DNA of 35,805 nt from Candidatus Brocadiia bacterium. GTDB lineage: Bacteria; Planctomycetota; PUPC01. The DNA is taken from assembly GCA_030605345.1 (NCBI GenBank), contig JAUWIN010000015.1, forward strand, positions 1-35,805, written 5' to 3'. The position numbers were made by a program, and so were the translations under genes. Shown here piece after piece: positions 1 through 7,379 of this stretch. Below the pieces are notes generated by a model. That model was not told where the DNA came from and made no database searches. It saw only the letters and a list, made by a program, of their open reading frames with translations. How positions within the stretch are numbered: position 1 is the first letter of the stretch; each line of letters opens with the position of its first letter.

Positions 1-776
1 AGGGGGCGCAGCAGAAGGCCGCGGCGGCGGACGTGCCCAAGCGCCCGCCACAGTTCTGGCCCGGATGCGGCCTCCGCGGCATCTTCTACCTGCGGCGCAA
101 GCACAAGCTCATCGTCAACGGCGACATCGGCTGTTACGGCCTCGCCGCCCTCCCCCCTTACGATGCGATGGACACCCTCATCTGCATGGGCGCCTCCATC
201 GGGATGAACCACGGAATGGACAAGGTCCGGAACGATGCAAAGCACTCGGTGGCGGTGATCGGCGACTCCACCTTCTTCCACTCCGGGATGGCGAGCCTCG
301 CCAACCTGGTCCACAACGGCGGCCACAGCGTCACAATCATCCTGGATAACCGCATCACCGCGATGACGGGGCACCAGCCGAACCCGACGACGGGCCGCTC
401 GGCCACGCGGGATGAGGCGCCAATCCTCCGCATAGCGGAGGTCTGCCACGCGCTCGGCGTCCAGCATGTCTACGAGGTGGACGCTAACGACCTGAAAGGG
501 ATGGAGGAGCAGCTGCTCGCCGAGCTCGAGCGGCCGGAGCCCTCCGTCATTATCGTCAATCAAAAGTGCGTGATTGTTGAGCGGAAGAAAACAGGCCAGC
601 CCTACATGGTGAATGAGCAATGCCGGGCCTGTGGAAAATGCTTCACGCTGGGCTGCCCGGCGATTACAGTCGAGGACGGGAAGGCCGTGATTATGGAGGA
701 TTTCTGCGACGGATGCGGCGTCTGCGCGCAGGTCTGCCCGACGGGGGCGATTGTGCAGAAGGAGAAAGCCACGTGA
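1..776 (+). CDS. iorA: Indolepyruvate:ferredoxin oxidoreductase, alpha subunit (C-terminal part)
   Basis: The frame is open from base 3, so the gene starts left of the window and only about 257 C-terminal residues are visible. The visible part begins with the end of the linker and the thiamine-diphosphate-binding domain: PGCGLRGIFY, then GDIGCYGLAALPPYDAMDT and the ICMGASIGMNHGM stretch, which is characteristic of IorA. The C-terminus carries two 4Fe-4S motifs, CRACGKCFTLGCP and CDGCGVCAQVCP. The enzyme oxidatively decarboxylates aryl pyruvates (from Trp, Phe and Tyr) to aryl-CoA and passes electrons to ferredoxin in the cytoplasm. The TGA stop overlaps the GTG start of iorB by 4 bases, so the two are translationally coupled. 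The reduced ferredoxin could feed the Rnf complex encoded at 21.4-23.5 kb (inference). Confidence 0.95.
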   Translation, partial: GAQQKAAAADVPKRPPQFWPGCGLRGIFYLRRKHKLIVNGDIGCYGLAALPPYDAMDTLICMGASIGMNHGMDKVRNDAKHSVAVIGDSTFFHSGMASLANLVHNGGHSVTIILDNRITAMTGHQPNPTTGRSATRDEAPILRIAEVCHALGVQHVYEVDANDLKGMEEQLLAELERPEPSVIIVNQKCVIVERKKTGQPYMVNEQCRACGKCFTLGCPAITVEDGKAVIMEDFCDGCGVCAQVCPTGAIVQKEKAT

Positions 777-1357
777 GCGATAACACGGTCACCAACGTGC
801 TCGCCGTGGGCGTCGGCGGGCAGGGCATTATCCGGCTCTCGAACATTCTCGCCCAAGTGGCGTTCGAGGCGGGGCACGACGTGAAGAAATCCGAAATCCA
901 CGGCCTGTCACAGCGCGGCGGCAGCGTCACCAGCCACGTCCGCTGGGGCGAAAAGGTGCATTCTCCCGTCATCATGGACGGGGAGGCCGACTTCATTATC
1001 GCCCTGGAAGAGCTGGAAGCACTGCGCTACGCGCACATCCTGCACCCGGACGGTATGCTGGTCGTGAACGAGTTTCGCATGCTGCCGACGACCGTGGTCA
1101 CTGGGAAATCTGAATATCCGAAGGACATCGACGCCCGACTGCGGGAATACGGCCGGGTCCACCGCGTGAACGGCACGGGCATCGCGAAAGAACTCGGGAA
1201 CACCCGCGCCTGCAACGTGGTATTGCTCGGCTTCCTCTCGAAACACCTCGACCTGGCCTACGACGGGTGGCTGTCGGTCATTCAGCAGAGCTTCCCCGAC
1301 AACTTCGTCGAGCTGAACCTGAAGGCGTGCGAGGCCGGGCGCGGTCTGGCTGGCTGA
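773..1357 (+). CDS. iorB: Indolepyruvate:ferredoxin oxidoreductase, beta subunit
   Basis: This 194-residue protein has the pyruvate:ferredoxin oxidoreductase gamma-type fold. The N-terminal GVGGQGII loop is typical of the family, followed by KKSEIHGLSQRGGSVTSHVRWG, the conserved IorB block. It pairs with IorA to make the active oxidoreductase. I chose the GTG at 773 because it lies in a GTGA overlap with the iorA stop and because the glycine loop then sits at the usual distance from the N-terminus; the longer open frame upstream only reads through iorA in another frame. A GC-rich hairpin at 1368-1382 follows the stop codon. Length is normal for the family. Confidence 0.95.
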   Translation: MSDNTVTNVLAVGVGGQGIIRLSNILAQVAFEAGHDVKKSEIHGLSQRGGSVTSHVRWGEKVHSPVIMDGEADFIIALEELEALRYAHILHPDGMLVVNEFRMLPTTVVTGKSEYPKDIDARLREYGRVHRVNGTGIAKELGNTRACNVVLLGFLSKHLDLAYDGWLSVIQQSFPDNFVELNLKACEAGRGLAG

Positions 1358-1367
1358 CGCTTCCCTT

Positions 1368-1382
1368 CCCGCCAGAGGCGGG
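1368..1382 (+). terminator. Hairpin after iorB
   Basis: CCCGCC-AGA-GGCGGG forms a perfect 6-bp stem 10 bases after the iorB stop and is followed by CCTTTGG. The T-tract is short, so it is a weak intrinsic terminator or a 3'-end stabiliser. The window also encodes Rho, so factor-dependent termination is possible. Confidence 0.5.
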
Positions 1383-1549
1383 CCTTTGGCGGGTTCAGGA
1401 TGAACTCCCTGCCAACATCTTCAGCAAATCCCGCCACATACCTATAGCGACTCAACCCGCAACGCCCCGATGCCTGAGCACCATAAGACTTGGCTCTCCC
1501 GTGTCTTATGAACGTGTGTGAATGTAACTTTTCCTGAAGCGCACAAAGC

Positions 1550-1566
1550 GCTACAACGTTTGTAGC
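1550..1566. promoter_or_regulatory. Single GCTACA-N5-TGTAGC palindrome
   Basis: GCTACA-ACGTT-TGTAGC is a perfect 6+6 palindrome with a 5-base spacer, identical in its arms to the tandem sites at 1741-1777 and 33867-33903. It is followed by ATATACG, which could be a -10-like element. The flanking GCCCCTCC block (about 1571-1578) is the complement of part of the GAGGGGCGG block at about 1791-1799 downstream of the tandem sites. It is probably an auxiliary operator for the same DNA-binding protein (inference). Confidence 0.6.
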
Positions 1567-1740
1567 ATATACGCCCCTCCGCTGCTATTTTCAGAAAAAA
1601 CCAAAAAGTTTTGAGCGGCGCGTGGCGCTGCCCTGCCGGCTGTGCAACAACGTAAGCACCGGGTTTATCAGTGGTTATCACCCAGGGCAAAAAGGAGGCC
1701 GGCGCTCGAAAAGCGTATTATTTTGAAACATTAGCAAAAT

Positions 1741-1786
1741 GCTACAGCGCTTGTAGCAATGCTACAGCATTTGTAGCACGTATAAG
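1741..1786 (+). promoter_or_regulatory. Tandem palindromic operator and putative promoter of the PEP-CTERM gene
   Basis: Two perfect palindromes, GCTACA-GCGCT-TGTAGC (1741-1757) and GCTACA-GCATT-TGTAGC (1761-1777), are separated by AAT, giving a 20-bp centre-to-centre distance, so both lie on about the same DNA face. They are followed by ACG and TATAAG (1781-1786), a plausible -10. There is no TTGACA-like -35; the second palindrome occupies that position, which suggests an activator-dependent or tightly repressed promoter. The same layout, including ACG-TATA, precedes the sugar transferase gene at 33.9 kb. A start near 1793 would give a 5' leader of about 309 nt before the gene at 2102. Confidence 0.65.
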
Positions 1787-1985
1787 GGTAGAGGGGCGGT
1801 TGTGCATTGCCCCATTTTCGCATCGGGATGGTGTACTCAGCCACGGTTCGGAGGGTATTGTAGGAAAGGTTTTCACAGAGGGCGGATCGTACGGAATATG
1901 AAAAAAGGGAGCGTTGTGACACTCGCACCACAGGGAGTTCGCGCATTTATTCTCGCTATTCTCACATACACCCATTTTTATACGA

Positions 1986-2040
1986 GGAGGTGGTGCAAAT
2001 GGAGCAAATCTGACGCAGCGGCGTCGGACCTTCCGGCGCC
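1986..2040 (+). promoter_or_regulatory. Structured leader element, copy 1, upstream of PEP-CTERM gene
   Basis: GGAGGTG (1986-1992) is followed exactly 34 nt from its start by the hairpin GGCGTCGGA-CCT-TCCGGCGCC (2020-2040), a 9-bp stem with one G-U pair. The second PEP-CTERM gene has GGAGGTG at 2911 and, again 34 nt on, GGCGCCGGA-TGG-TCCGGCGCC. The change T to C in the stem converts G-U to G-C, so pairing is kept while the loop changes. GGAGGTG is also followed by a tiny ATG GAG CAA ATC TGA frame, which may or may not be translated. I do not recognise a named riboswitch class. Confidence 0.55.
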
Positions 2041-2101
2041 GGCCAGGAAGCTAGAGTTCTTCGTGTTAGTGACGCACAGTTCTGTAAGAAGGAGATATCC
2101 G

Positions 2102-2860
2102 ATGAAGTATTATGCACGTAAATATCTGCTTGTTCTGATGACCGCGGCAATTGGGCTCGGGCTTGGTAGCCAGGTGACCGCGGAGGTGATGCTGGCTGAG
2201 GATTTCGAGGCTTACGACCTCGGAACTTGGCCTTCAAGTTGGGTTCCCGACGCCAACGCTAATGATTCCGGTAACAATTACGTGGCTCAGGATCCGTTGG
2301 ATTCAGGAAACAAGACGTTGCGGCTCTTTGGGTCGATGGGGGGCTGCTGGGCGGCACTAGCCTACCACCCTATAAGTTTCACGGCCGAGTTCACTGTTGA
2401 GACCCGCATATACAACGGCTCCGAGACACTGACAGGGTGTCACCCTGATAGGGGAGGGATAGTCATGAGACATGGGACCTACTGGTACGGGCGTACGAAT
2501 CCATCGCGTCGTCTGATCCAGTTCAGGGGGGATGGTGCAGTAAGAGCAACTGGCGCAACTATCCTTGGGACCTATGAGACTGACAGATGGTATGACGTAA
2601 AAGTTCACTATTACCGGGAAGGCACCGATCTGTCGCTACGTTACTGGGTAGATGGAGACGACTTCGGGGAGGTCCACGTAACGATCGAGGATCTCGAAAA
2701 AGAACTATCTTTTGATCACTTTGAGTTATCGGTACAAGAGGGTTCCGCGTATTTCGACGACTTGGAAGTCACTGAGGGTTCAGCCCCCATCCCCGAACCA
2801 GCGACGCTGGGGCTGATTGGCCTTGGTCTTATTCCACTCATCCGCAGACGGAGGAGGTAA
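2102..2860 (+). CDS. PEP-CTERM sorting domain protein, lectin/LamG-like
   Basis: The 252-residue secreted protein starts at an ATG preceded by a strong AAGGAG (2089-2094). A signal peptide follows (charged MKYYARK, then a hydrophobic stretch ending near VTAE). The middle looks like a concanavalin-type beta sandwich: EDFEAYDLGTWPSSW at the start and WYDVKVHYY...YWVDG...FDDLEV near the end. The C-terminus is a classic PEP-CTERM signal: IPEPATLGLIGLGLIPLI followed by five Arg. Such tails are recognised by exosortase for processing at the membrane, often with exopolysaccharide; no exosortase gene is seen in this window. The reading frame stays open far upstream, but the ribosome site and signal peptide fix the start. 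Ligand unknown. Confidence 0.85.
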   Translation: MKYYARKYLLVLMTAAIGLGLGSQVTAEVMLAEDFEAYDLGTWPSSWVPDANANDSGNNYVAQDPLDSGNKTLRLFGSMGGCWAALAYHPISFTAEFTVETRIYNGSETLTGCHPDRGGIVMRHGTYWYGRTNPSRRLIQFRGDGAVRATGATILGTYETDRWYDVKVHYYREGTDLSLRYWVDGDDFGEVHVTIEDLEKELSFDHFELSVQEGSAYFDDLEVTEGSAPIPEPATLGLIGLGLIPLIRRRRR

Positions 2861-2910
2861 CGAATAGTCACGCGCTCCCGGTGAAACGTCGTGGAGAACT
2901 ACGAACGAAA

Positions 2911-3105
2911 GGAGGTGATGCCGGCGAGAAACAATCAATGTTGTGGCGCCGGATGGTCCGGCGCCAACAAGGGACGAAAGACGCCGTGTGGTGGATTGCC
3001 GTGCGAGCACGGCACAAAGCGCGTCCCTCGCAGGACGAGGCCGGTTTTTCTGGTCTTATCACTTTTCATGCCGAGGAGACGAGGAGCATGAAAAATGGGA
3101 CCAGA
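2911..3105 (+). promoter_or_regulatory. Structured leader, copy 2, upstream of kelch PEP-CTERM gene
   Basis: GGAGGTG (2911-2917) is followed 34 nt from its start by a perfect 9-bp hairpin, GGCGCCGGA-TGG-TCCGGCGCC (2945-2965), matching copy 1 before the first PEP-CTERM gene. Further structure follows: GGGACG (2971-2976) can pair with CGTCCC (3022-3027) enclosing GCCGTG-CGAG-CACGGC (2998-3013); and TCTGGTC (3049-3055) with GACCAGA (3099-3105) encloses TTTTCATGC (3063-3071) / GCATGAAAA (3086-3094). The last stem buries an in-frame GGAGC-ATG. The density of perfect stems in this stretch without a convincing gene argues for a folded RNA leader. Confidence 0.5.
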
Positions 3106-3195
3106 TCTCTGGCAGGCAAAGTGGCCGCCTACTCGCTGGACGGTCGTTACCAACTTAGTTTCGAGGTCGAAAAACAAATCAGAAGGGAGATGGAC

Positions 3196-4356
3196 ATGAG
3201 CAGCAAATTGAAAAGTGTGGTTACATCGGTCCTGTTTCTTTTCCTGGCATCGGCAATTTCTAACGCTGAGGGCATCGTGCACACGACCGCTGACCTATCC
3301 GAGGCCCGGTACAACTTGGCATCTGTGGCAGTCGGGGACAAGGTGCTTTTTGCGGGCGGTTTCGTCGCAGACGGTCAGGGCAGCGCGACCGTGGACATCT
3401 ACGATATTCACACAGGCCTGTGGAGCACCGCCTCCCTGTCGCAGGCAAGAGGACACCTTGCCGCAGCGGCTGTAGGGACCAAAGCTTTCTTCGCTGGCGG
3501 GGCTGAGATAATCGACGGTCCAGTATATAGCAGCAGGGTGGATATTTACGACGCCGCCACCGGCGAATGGACGACGGAGGAACTGTCCCAGGCTCGATGG
3601 GAGTTCACAGGCACAACCGTTGGCAATAAGGTGCTTTTCGCCGGCGGCGATATTGCGGGGACTAAGTCCGCTGTTGTTGACATTTTCGATTCGGCGACCG
3701 GTCAGTGGTCCGTTGAATCCCTGTCAACGGCCAGGTCCACGCCAGGCGCTACATCCGTTGGGGACGAGGCGTTCTTCGCCGGTGGATTCCCGATAAGAAA
3801 GACGGTCGATGTATATGACAATGCAGGCGGTACGTGGACTACAGCTGGCCTCTCAGAGGCTCGGGACTGGGTTGCGGCAACGTCCGCCGGAGGGAAGGCG
3901 TTGTTCGGTGGAGGCTTCGTGGGTAATTACTACGGTCAGACGCGTTCTGACGTAGTAGACATCTATGATCCTACCAATGGCGACTGGTCAGTCAGCCATC
4001 TTTCACTTGGTCGCGAAGCCTTGGCGGCGGCGGCTTGGGGCGATTTAGCATTCTTCGGCGGCGGGTCGCCCAACAAGTACGACGATCCGACCGATATTGT
4101 AGATGTCTACGATGTATGTGCTGAGCAATGGTCCACTCTAGCCCTTTCGGTGGGCAGGTATTGTCTGTCTGCGGCGTCGAACGGCGGCATGGTCTTCTTT
4201 GCTGGGGGTGTTGGCGATGCTGAATGGGAGCCAACCCCTCCAACACCCAGCAGTGTTGTCGACATCTACACGATTCGCGAGCCGGTCCCCGAACCGGCGA
4301 CGCTGGCGCTGCTTGGCTTTGGTCTCATCCCGCTCATTCGCAGACGGAGGAGGTAG
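3196..4356 (+). CDS. PEP-CTERM protein with seven-bladed kelch-type propeller
   Basis: The 386-residue protein has a signal peptide (MSSKLKSVVTSVLFLFLASA...NAEG) and then seven repeats of about 48 residues. Each repeat contains a K/E-x-L/F-F-x-G-G strand (FAGG or FGGG) and a VDIYD...WS/T strand, the signature of kelch propellers. It ends in VPEPATLALLGFGLIPLI plus five Arg, a PEP-CTERM signal for exosortase. I chose the ATG at 3196 over the in-frame ATG at 3190 because AAGGGAG (3183-3189) is then 6 bases away and the signal peptide is compact; longer upstream starts would bury the signal. It probably acts as an exposed or matrix-associated binding protein; ligand unknown. It is co-oriented with the first PEP-CTERM gene, 335 bases downstream. 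Confidence 0.85.
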   Translation: MSSKLKSVVTSVLFLFLASAISNAEGIVHTTADLSEARYNLASVAVGDKVLFAGGFVADGQGSATVDIYDIHTGLWSTASLSQARGHLAAAAVGTKAFFAGGAEIIDGPVYSSRVDIYDAATGEWTTEELSQARWEFTGTTVGNKVLFAGGDIAGTKSAVVDIFDSATGQWSVESLSTARSTPGATSVGDEAFFAGGFPIRKTVDVYDNAGGTWTTAGLSEARDWVAATSAGGKALFGGGFVGNYYGQTRSDVVDIYDPTNGDWSVSHLSLGREALAAAAWGDLAFFGGGSPNKYDDPTDIVDVYDVCAEQWSTLALSVGRYCLSAASNGGMVFFAGGVGDAEWEPTPPTPSSVVDIYTIREPVPEPATLALLGFGLIPLIRRRRR

Positions 4357-4364
4357 GACCACGG
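4305..4364 (+). repeat. PEP-CTERM tail repeat, copy A (end of kelch gene)
   Basis: These 60 bases, the end of the kelch gene plus 8 following bases (GACCACGG), are repeated at 4424-4483 with six mismatches. The weaker match at the end of the first PEP-CTERM gene (about 2812-2850) shows the block encodes the hydrophobic helix and Arg tail. Confidence 0.8.
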
Positions 4365-4388
4365 ATGGACACAGATAAACACAGATGG
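4358..4388. repeat. Interspersed CACGGAT/CACAGAT-type repeat
   Basis: ACCACGGATGGACACAGATA followed by AACACAGATGG is a short quasi-periodic sequence. On the other strand it reads as the familiar spurious peptide ICVHPW. I recall such sequences as dispersed intergenic repeats in many uncultured bacterial genomes; only this one copy is seen here, so the family assignment rests on recognition. Confidence 0.5.
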
Positions 4389-4423
4389 GAGAACGCCTGC
4401 GGGGGCAGCGGCGGATCCTCTGG

Positions 4424-4483
4424 GGCGCTGCTTGGCCTCGGTCTCATCCCACTCATCTGCAGACGGAGGAGGTAAGACCACGG
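4424..4483 (+). pseudogene. Orphan PEP-CTERM tail, copy B
   Basis: A 60-bp near-copy (six mismatches) of the end of the kelch gene, 119 bases downstream of it. It still encodes GALLGLGLIPLICRRRR and a TAA stop but has no PEP motif, signal peptide or body in front; an in-frame read from upstream passes through the dispersed repeat. It is either the stump of a third PEP-CTERM gene or a tail duplication. It ends in the same GACCACGG as copy A. Confidence 0.65.
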
Positions 4484-4564
4484 CCTCGCCCTGCTAACGC
4501 TCAGGAGGAAACGGAGCTAACTACAGCAGAACCGAGCAACGTTCGGTCAGGTGAATTAGAGCAC

Positions 4565-5158
4565 CTACTTACAGCTACACTGAAACGCCGCCACTCCACC
4601 CCACCACACGACAGGCAAAGGCCAGCCCAACTCCCGGTAAATGTCTTCACACACGGCGGCGTTCTCTTCGGTCTGCTCCGGCAGGAAACCGAGTTTCAGA
4701 TACGTTTTGATGGCCGCCAGACGGCGGTTGTCTGCGGTCACATCTAAAGTAAGGAGGGAGACGGCCTTGTAGCCACGTGACCTGAAATAGCGGAGGACAG
4801 ATACGCACACTCCGAAGCCCAAGTCTTTGCCACGGTGACCAGGCCTGACACAGACATAATCCAGCACTCCCCATGCTGGGCAGAACTCCGCCCGCTGCGT
4901 AGCAAAGCACGAGGCGACCAATTCGCCGCCATGTTCAACCACGTATGAACCGTGTCGCCTTTCAGGGCAGTCGAGATACTCCTGCATGTGTGGCAGGTCA
5001 AAAGGATTTTGAGCCCATTCTGCGGTCGCACCTGCCAATAATTCTGCCAGACGTTCTTCGTCGTTCTGTTGGATTTTTCGAAGAGCATACCCTTCGGGCG
5101 GCTGCCAGGACGGAATAGCGTCTATCGCGTCCGGCGAGATATTCATCCGAATCTGCAA
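4565..5158 (-). CDS. GNAT-family N-acetyltransferase
   Basis: This 197-residue protein has a GNAT fold. The core motif A reads LDYVCVRPGHRGKDLGFGVCVSV, with the R-G-K-D-L-G acetyl-CoA pyrophosphate loop; the following SLLTLDVTADNRRLAAIKTYLKLGF stretch is the usual motif B with the Asn/Tyr region (NRxxxxxxYxxxGF). These enzymes transfer an acyl group from CoA to an amine; the substrate cannot be told from sequence. It is monocistronic and divergent from the metallophosphoesterase gene. The C-terminus (VVWWGGVAAFQCSCK) beyond the fold is unusual and Trp/Cys-rich. Confidence 0.85.
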   Translation of the reverse strand: MQIRMNISPDAIDAIPSWQPPEGYALRKIQQNDEERLAELLAGATAEWAQNPFDLPHMQEYLDCPERRHGSYVVEHGGELVASCFATQRAEFCPAWGVLDYVCVRPGHRGKDLGFGVCVSVLRYFRSRGYKAVSLLTLDVTADNRRLAAIKTYLKLGFLPEQTEENAAVCEDIYRELGWPLPVVWWGGVAAFQCSCK

Positions 5159-5449
5159 GGTCCCGTCCTCCGCTTAGTCTTTCACCTATCTGGGCCTGAT
5201 GGCGAGAGAATATGCTGCGCACATCTCCACCGCGTGTGGCGGCCGACCCGCCGCCGGGTATCATCCGGTGGCGACGTGTATGATAGCACAGGGCCGCCTT
5301 TGCTCACAGAAGTATTCCTATACACGGAGGAGTCCCCCAAAAAATTACCGCCCTGGTGTTACGTGCCACGCACATTCCAAGAAGGGATAATGGTGTATTG
5401 ACTGCGTTCGAGGCCCATGGAAGGCAAGGGAAAAGTCAGGAAGCTGAAC
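5159..5449. other. Divergent intergenic region
   Basis: No convincing gene lies between the acetyltransferase start and the metallophosphoesterase promoter. Minus-strand TATCAT (about 5281-5286) could be a -10 for the acetyltransferase, but I see no good -35. The rest shows nothing. Confidence 0.5.
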
Positions 5450-5478
5450 TTGACCTCGACTTCCAAAGGCGCTATACA
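5450..5478 (+). promoter_or_regulatory. Sigma-70-type promoter of the metallophosphoesterase gene
   Basis: TTGACC (5450-5455), a 17-bp spacer, and TATACA (5473-5478) stand 60 bases before the ATG at 5538. Both hexamers match consensus in 5 of 6 or better at key positions. Confidence 0.65.
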
Positions 5479-5537
5479 GGGCACGAGTTTGGATGGTATG
5501 TGGTGTCATTGATGCCGTACAAATGGAGGGTTGGAAC

Positions 5538-7292
5538 ATGCGGAATCTGCTGGGTTGTCTGCTGGTCTGTCTCGTGTCCGTCGGCTGCGCATCTACATCT
5601 GTTGACAGGCTTCAGCCTGCCATTGGCTGTTTGGAGCCGGAAGGCGCAGGAGATTACCGATTTGTAGTGATGGGCGACAACCGGCCCTGGGGGCAGAGTG
5701 AGGACCCTGTGCCCCAGAACGAGTACTTTTCGGACAACATCGCCCGCGCGAATCAGAGCGGCGCAGACTTCGCAATTGTCGTGGGCGACCTGATCCTCGG
5801 CTATGTGAATGACGTTGTGCTCATCAACAAGGAGTGGGATGCTTACGACAAAGCCTGCGAGAAGTTCAAGATACCGTTCATCTCGGTCGTTGGGAATCAT
5901 GATGTCTGGAACAAGCAGAGCCAGGACATATTCAGGAAACGCTTCGGCCGGCTATACTTCTCCTGGGAGCACAAGGGATGTCACTTCATCGCGCTCGACA
6001 CAGAAATCGTGGGTGAAATGAACAAAATTACCGGCAAGCAGCTTGCATGGCTGAAGAACGACCTCAAACATGCAGCTGGCACCAGGCGCATTTTCGTGTT
6101 CATGCACAAGCCGCTCTGGAAAGCTAATTGGGGGAAAGGACCATCCGAAAATCAGTGGAATCGCGACGTACATCCTCTGCTTGCGAAGCACGGGGTCGAT
6201 ACGGTCTTTGCCGGGCACGAACACGTCTACTGCCTGCACCCAACAAGGGACGATGTCCGATACGTTGTCACGGGCGGTGCTGGGGCGGAACTGGAGAGCC
6301 CGAACAGATTAGGAGGCGGGTTCTTCCATTTCCTGACCGTGGACGTGGCCGGAGCGGACACGCCGATAAGGGTTATCACACCCAAAGGTGAGGTCCCTGT
6401 GGATTACGTGACGCCGGAGAAAATCGCTGCACTAAACAACGGCTTGGAGATTCAGCCGCTTGAGTATGTTCCGGAAGGCGGGAGCTTTTCGTTGAAAATG
6501 CGCGTTCTCAATCCCACGGATAGCCCGGCCAAGGCCGAGCTACACTGGCACACTGACGGTAGCTCGTGGTCCGTTGCCGACTTAACAAAGACGATTCCTG
6601 CCCGAGGGCACGAGTGGTTCGAGGTCCCCGTTCAGTTGGCCGGTCGGATGTTTCCCCTGCCGCACGCCGACATCGAGCTCGTTCGGGATGACTGCAGGCT
6701 CTACGGCTGGGGTGCCGTCGTTCCGCCGATAAATCCAGGGATCGCCCGGCCAATACCGGAATGGAATGTCGCAGGCCCCTTTGCTACGGCGTTCTCAAGT
6801 TTTGAGGAACTTGAGGACGTGGAGACTGTGCAGGACTATCTGGATGCAACCGCAGAATATAAGGTGCCGGTAGCTGCCGCAGGCGAAATTGACCTGACAG
6901 CCACCTATAACGGAAAAGGCGGCAAGAAAGTCGCGTGGCAAACCGTGCGCTCGGAGGGGCAATATGGGCAAATCGATTTGGATAAACTCTACCACGACGA
7001 CCTCGCGCTTGCCTGCGCCGTAAGCTACATATACGCGCCAGAAGCCGGCACCTATGACTTCCTTGCCGGAAGTGACGACGGTGTGGTCGTGACCATTAAT
7101 GGTGCGGAGGTCTGGCGCAAACACGTCCTACGCTCACTGAAGCCGGATGAGGATATGTTCTCATCCAAACTCAAAAAGGGCTGGAATGTGGTGGTGCTGA
7201 AGGTCATGGAGCTCAGGGGGGGCTGGGGGTTCGCGTTCCGCGTGGTGGACCCGGGACACACGCTCCGATTCTCGCTGCGGCAAGGCGAATAA
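5538..7292 (+). CDS. Calcineurin-like metallophosphoesterase, secreted lipoprotein with PA14-like C-terminus
   Basis: The 584-residue protein begins with a short signal ending at VSVGC, giving a likely lipidated Cys17 (the -3 residue is Ser, slightly atypical). The catalytic domain (residues about 35-290) carries the full metallophosphoesterase set: MGDNR, VVGDL, VVGNHD, FMHKP and FAGHEH. A middle beta-rich region (about 310-410) is followed by a PA14/GLEYA-like module with DFLAGSDDGVVVTINGAEVW, a likely carbohydrate-binding unit. GGAGGG (5525-5530) sits 7 bases before the chosen ATG; the upstream in-frame extension lacks a signal peptide. It should hydrolyse a phosphoester outside the cytoplasm; the substrate is unknown. 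The secreted protease at 10.1 kb ends in a similar PA14-type module. Confidence 0.85.
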   Translation: MRNLLGCLLVCLVSVGCASTSVDRLQPAIGCLEPEGAGDYRFVVMGDNRPWGQSEDPVPQNEYFSDNIARANQSGADFAIVVGDLILGYVNDVVLINKEWDAYDKACEKFKIPFISVVGNHDVWNKQSQDIFRKRFGRLYFSWEHKGCHFIALDTEIVGEMNKITGKQLAWLKNDLKHAAGTRRIFVFMHKPLWKANWGKGPSENQWNRDVHPLLAKHGVDTVFAGHEHVYCLHPTRDDVRYVVTGGAGAELESPNRLGGGFFHFLTVDVAGADTPIRVITPKGEVPVDYVTPEKIAALNNGLEIQPLEYVPEGGSFSLKMRVLNPTDSPAKAELHWHTDGSSWSVADLTKTIPARGHEWFEVPVQLAGRMFPLPHADIELVRDDCRLYGWGAVVPPINPGIARPIPEWNVAGPFATAFSSFEELEDVETVQDYLDATAEYKVPVAAAGEIDLTATYNGKGGKKVAWQTVRSEGQYGQIDLDKLYHDDLALACAVSYIYAPEAGTYDFLAGSDDGVVVTINGAEVWRKHVLRSLKPDEDMFSSKLKKGWNVVVLKVMELRGGWGFAFRVVDPGHTLRFSLRQGE

Positions 7293-7379
7293 GAAGAGGT
7301 CCTCGAGAGTATCGCTGGTTGAGCATACCGTGGAGGCGACAGAATCAACGCTTACACATCGCCGGCAATTAGCAGGGAC

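Noticed and set aside
1802-2101. Longer N-terminus for the first PEP-CTERM protein
   Set aside because: The open frame extends upstream, but it would bury the signal peptide and ignore the strong AAGGAG before 2102.
2900-3195. c-di-GMP (GEMM) riboswitch upstream of the kelch gene
   Set aside because: The conserved GEMM core could not be matched, despite strong folding potential.
4385-4747. A 120-codon plus-strand frame over the tail repeat and acetyltransferase end
   Set aside because: Low-complexity read through repeats and opposite the GNAT gene.
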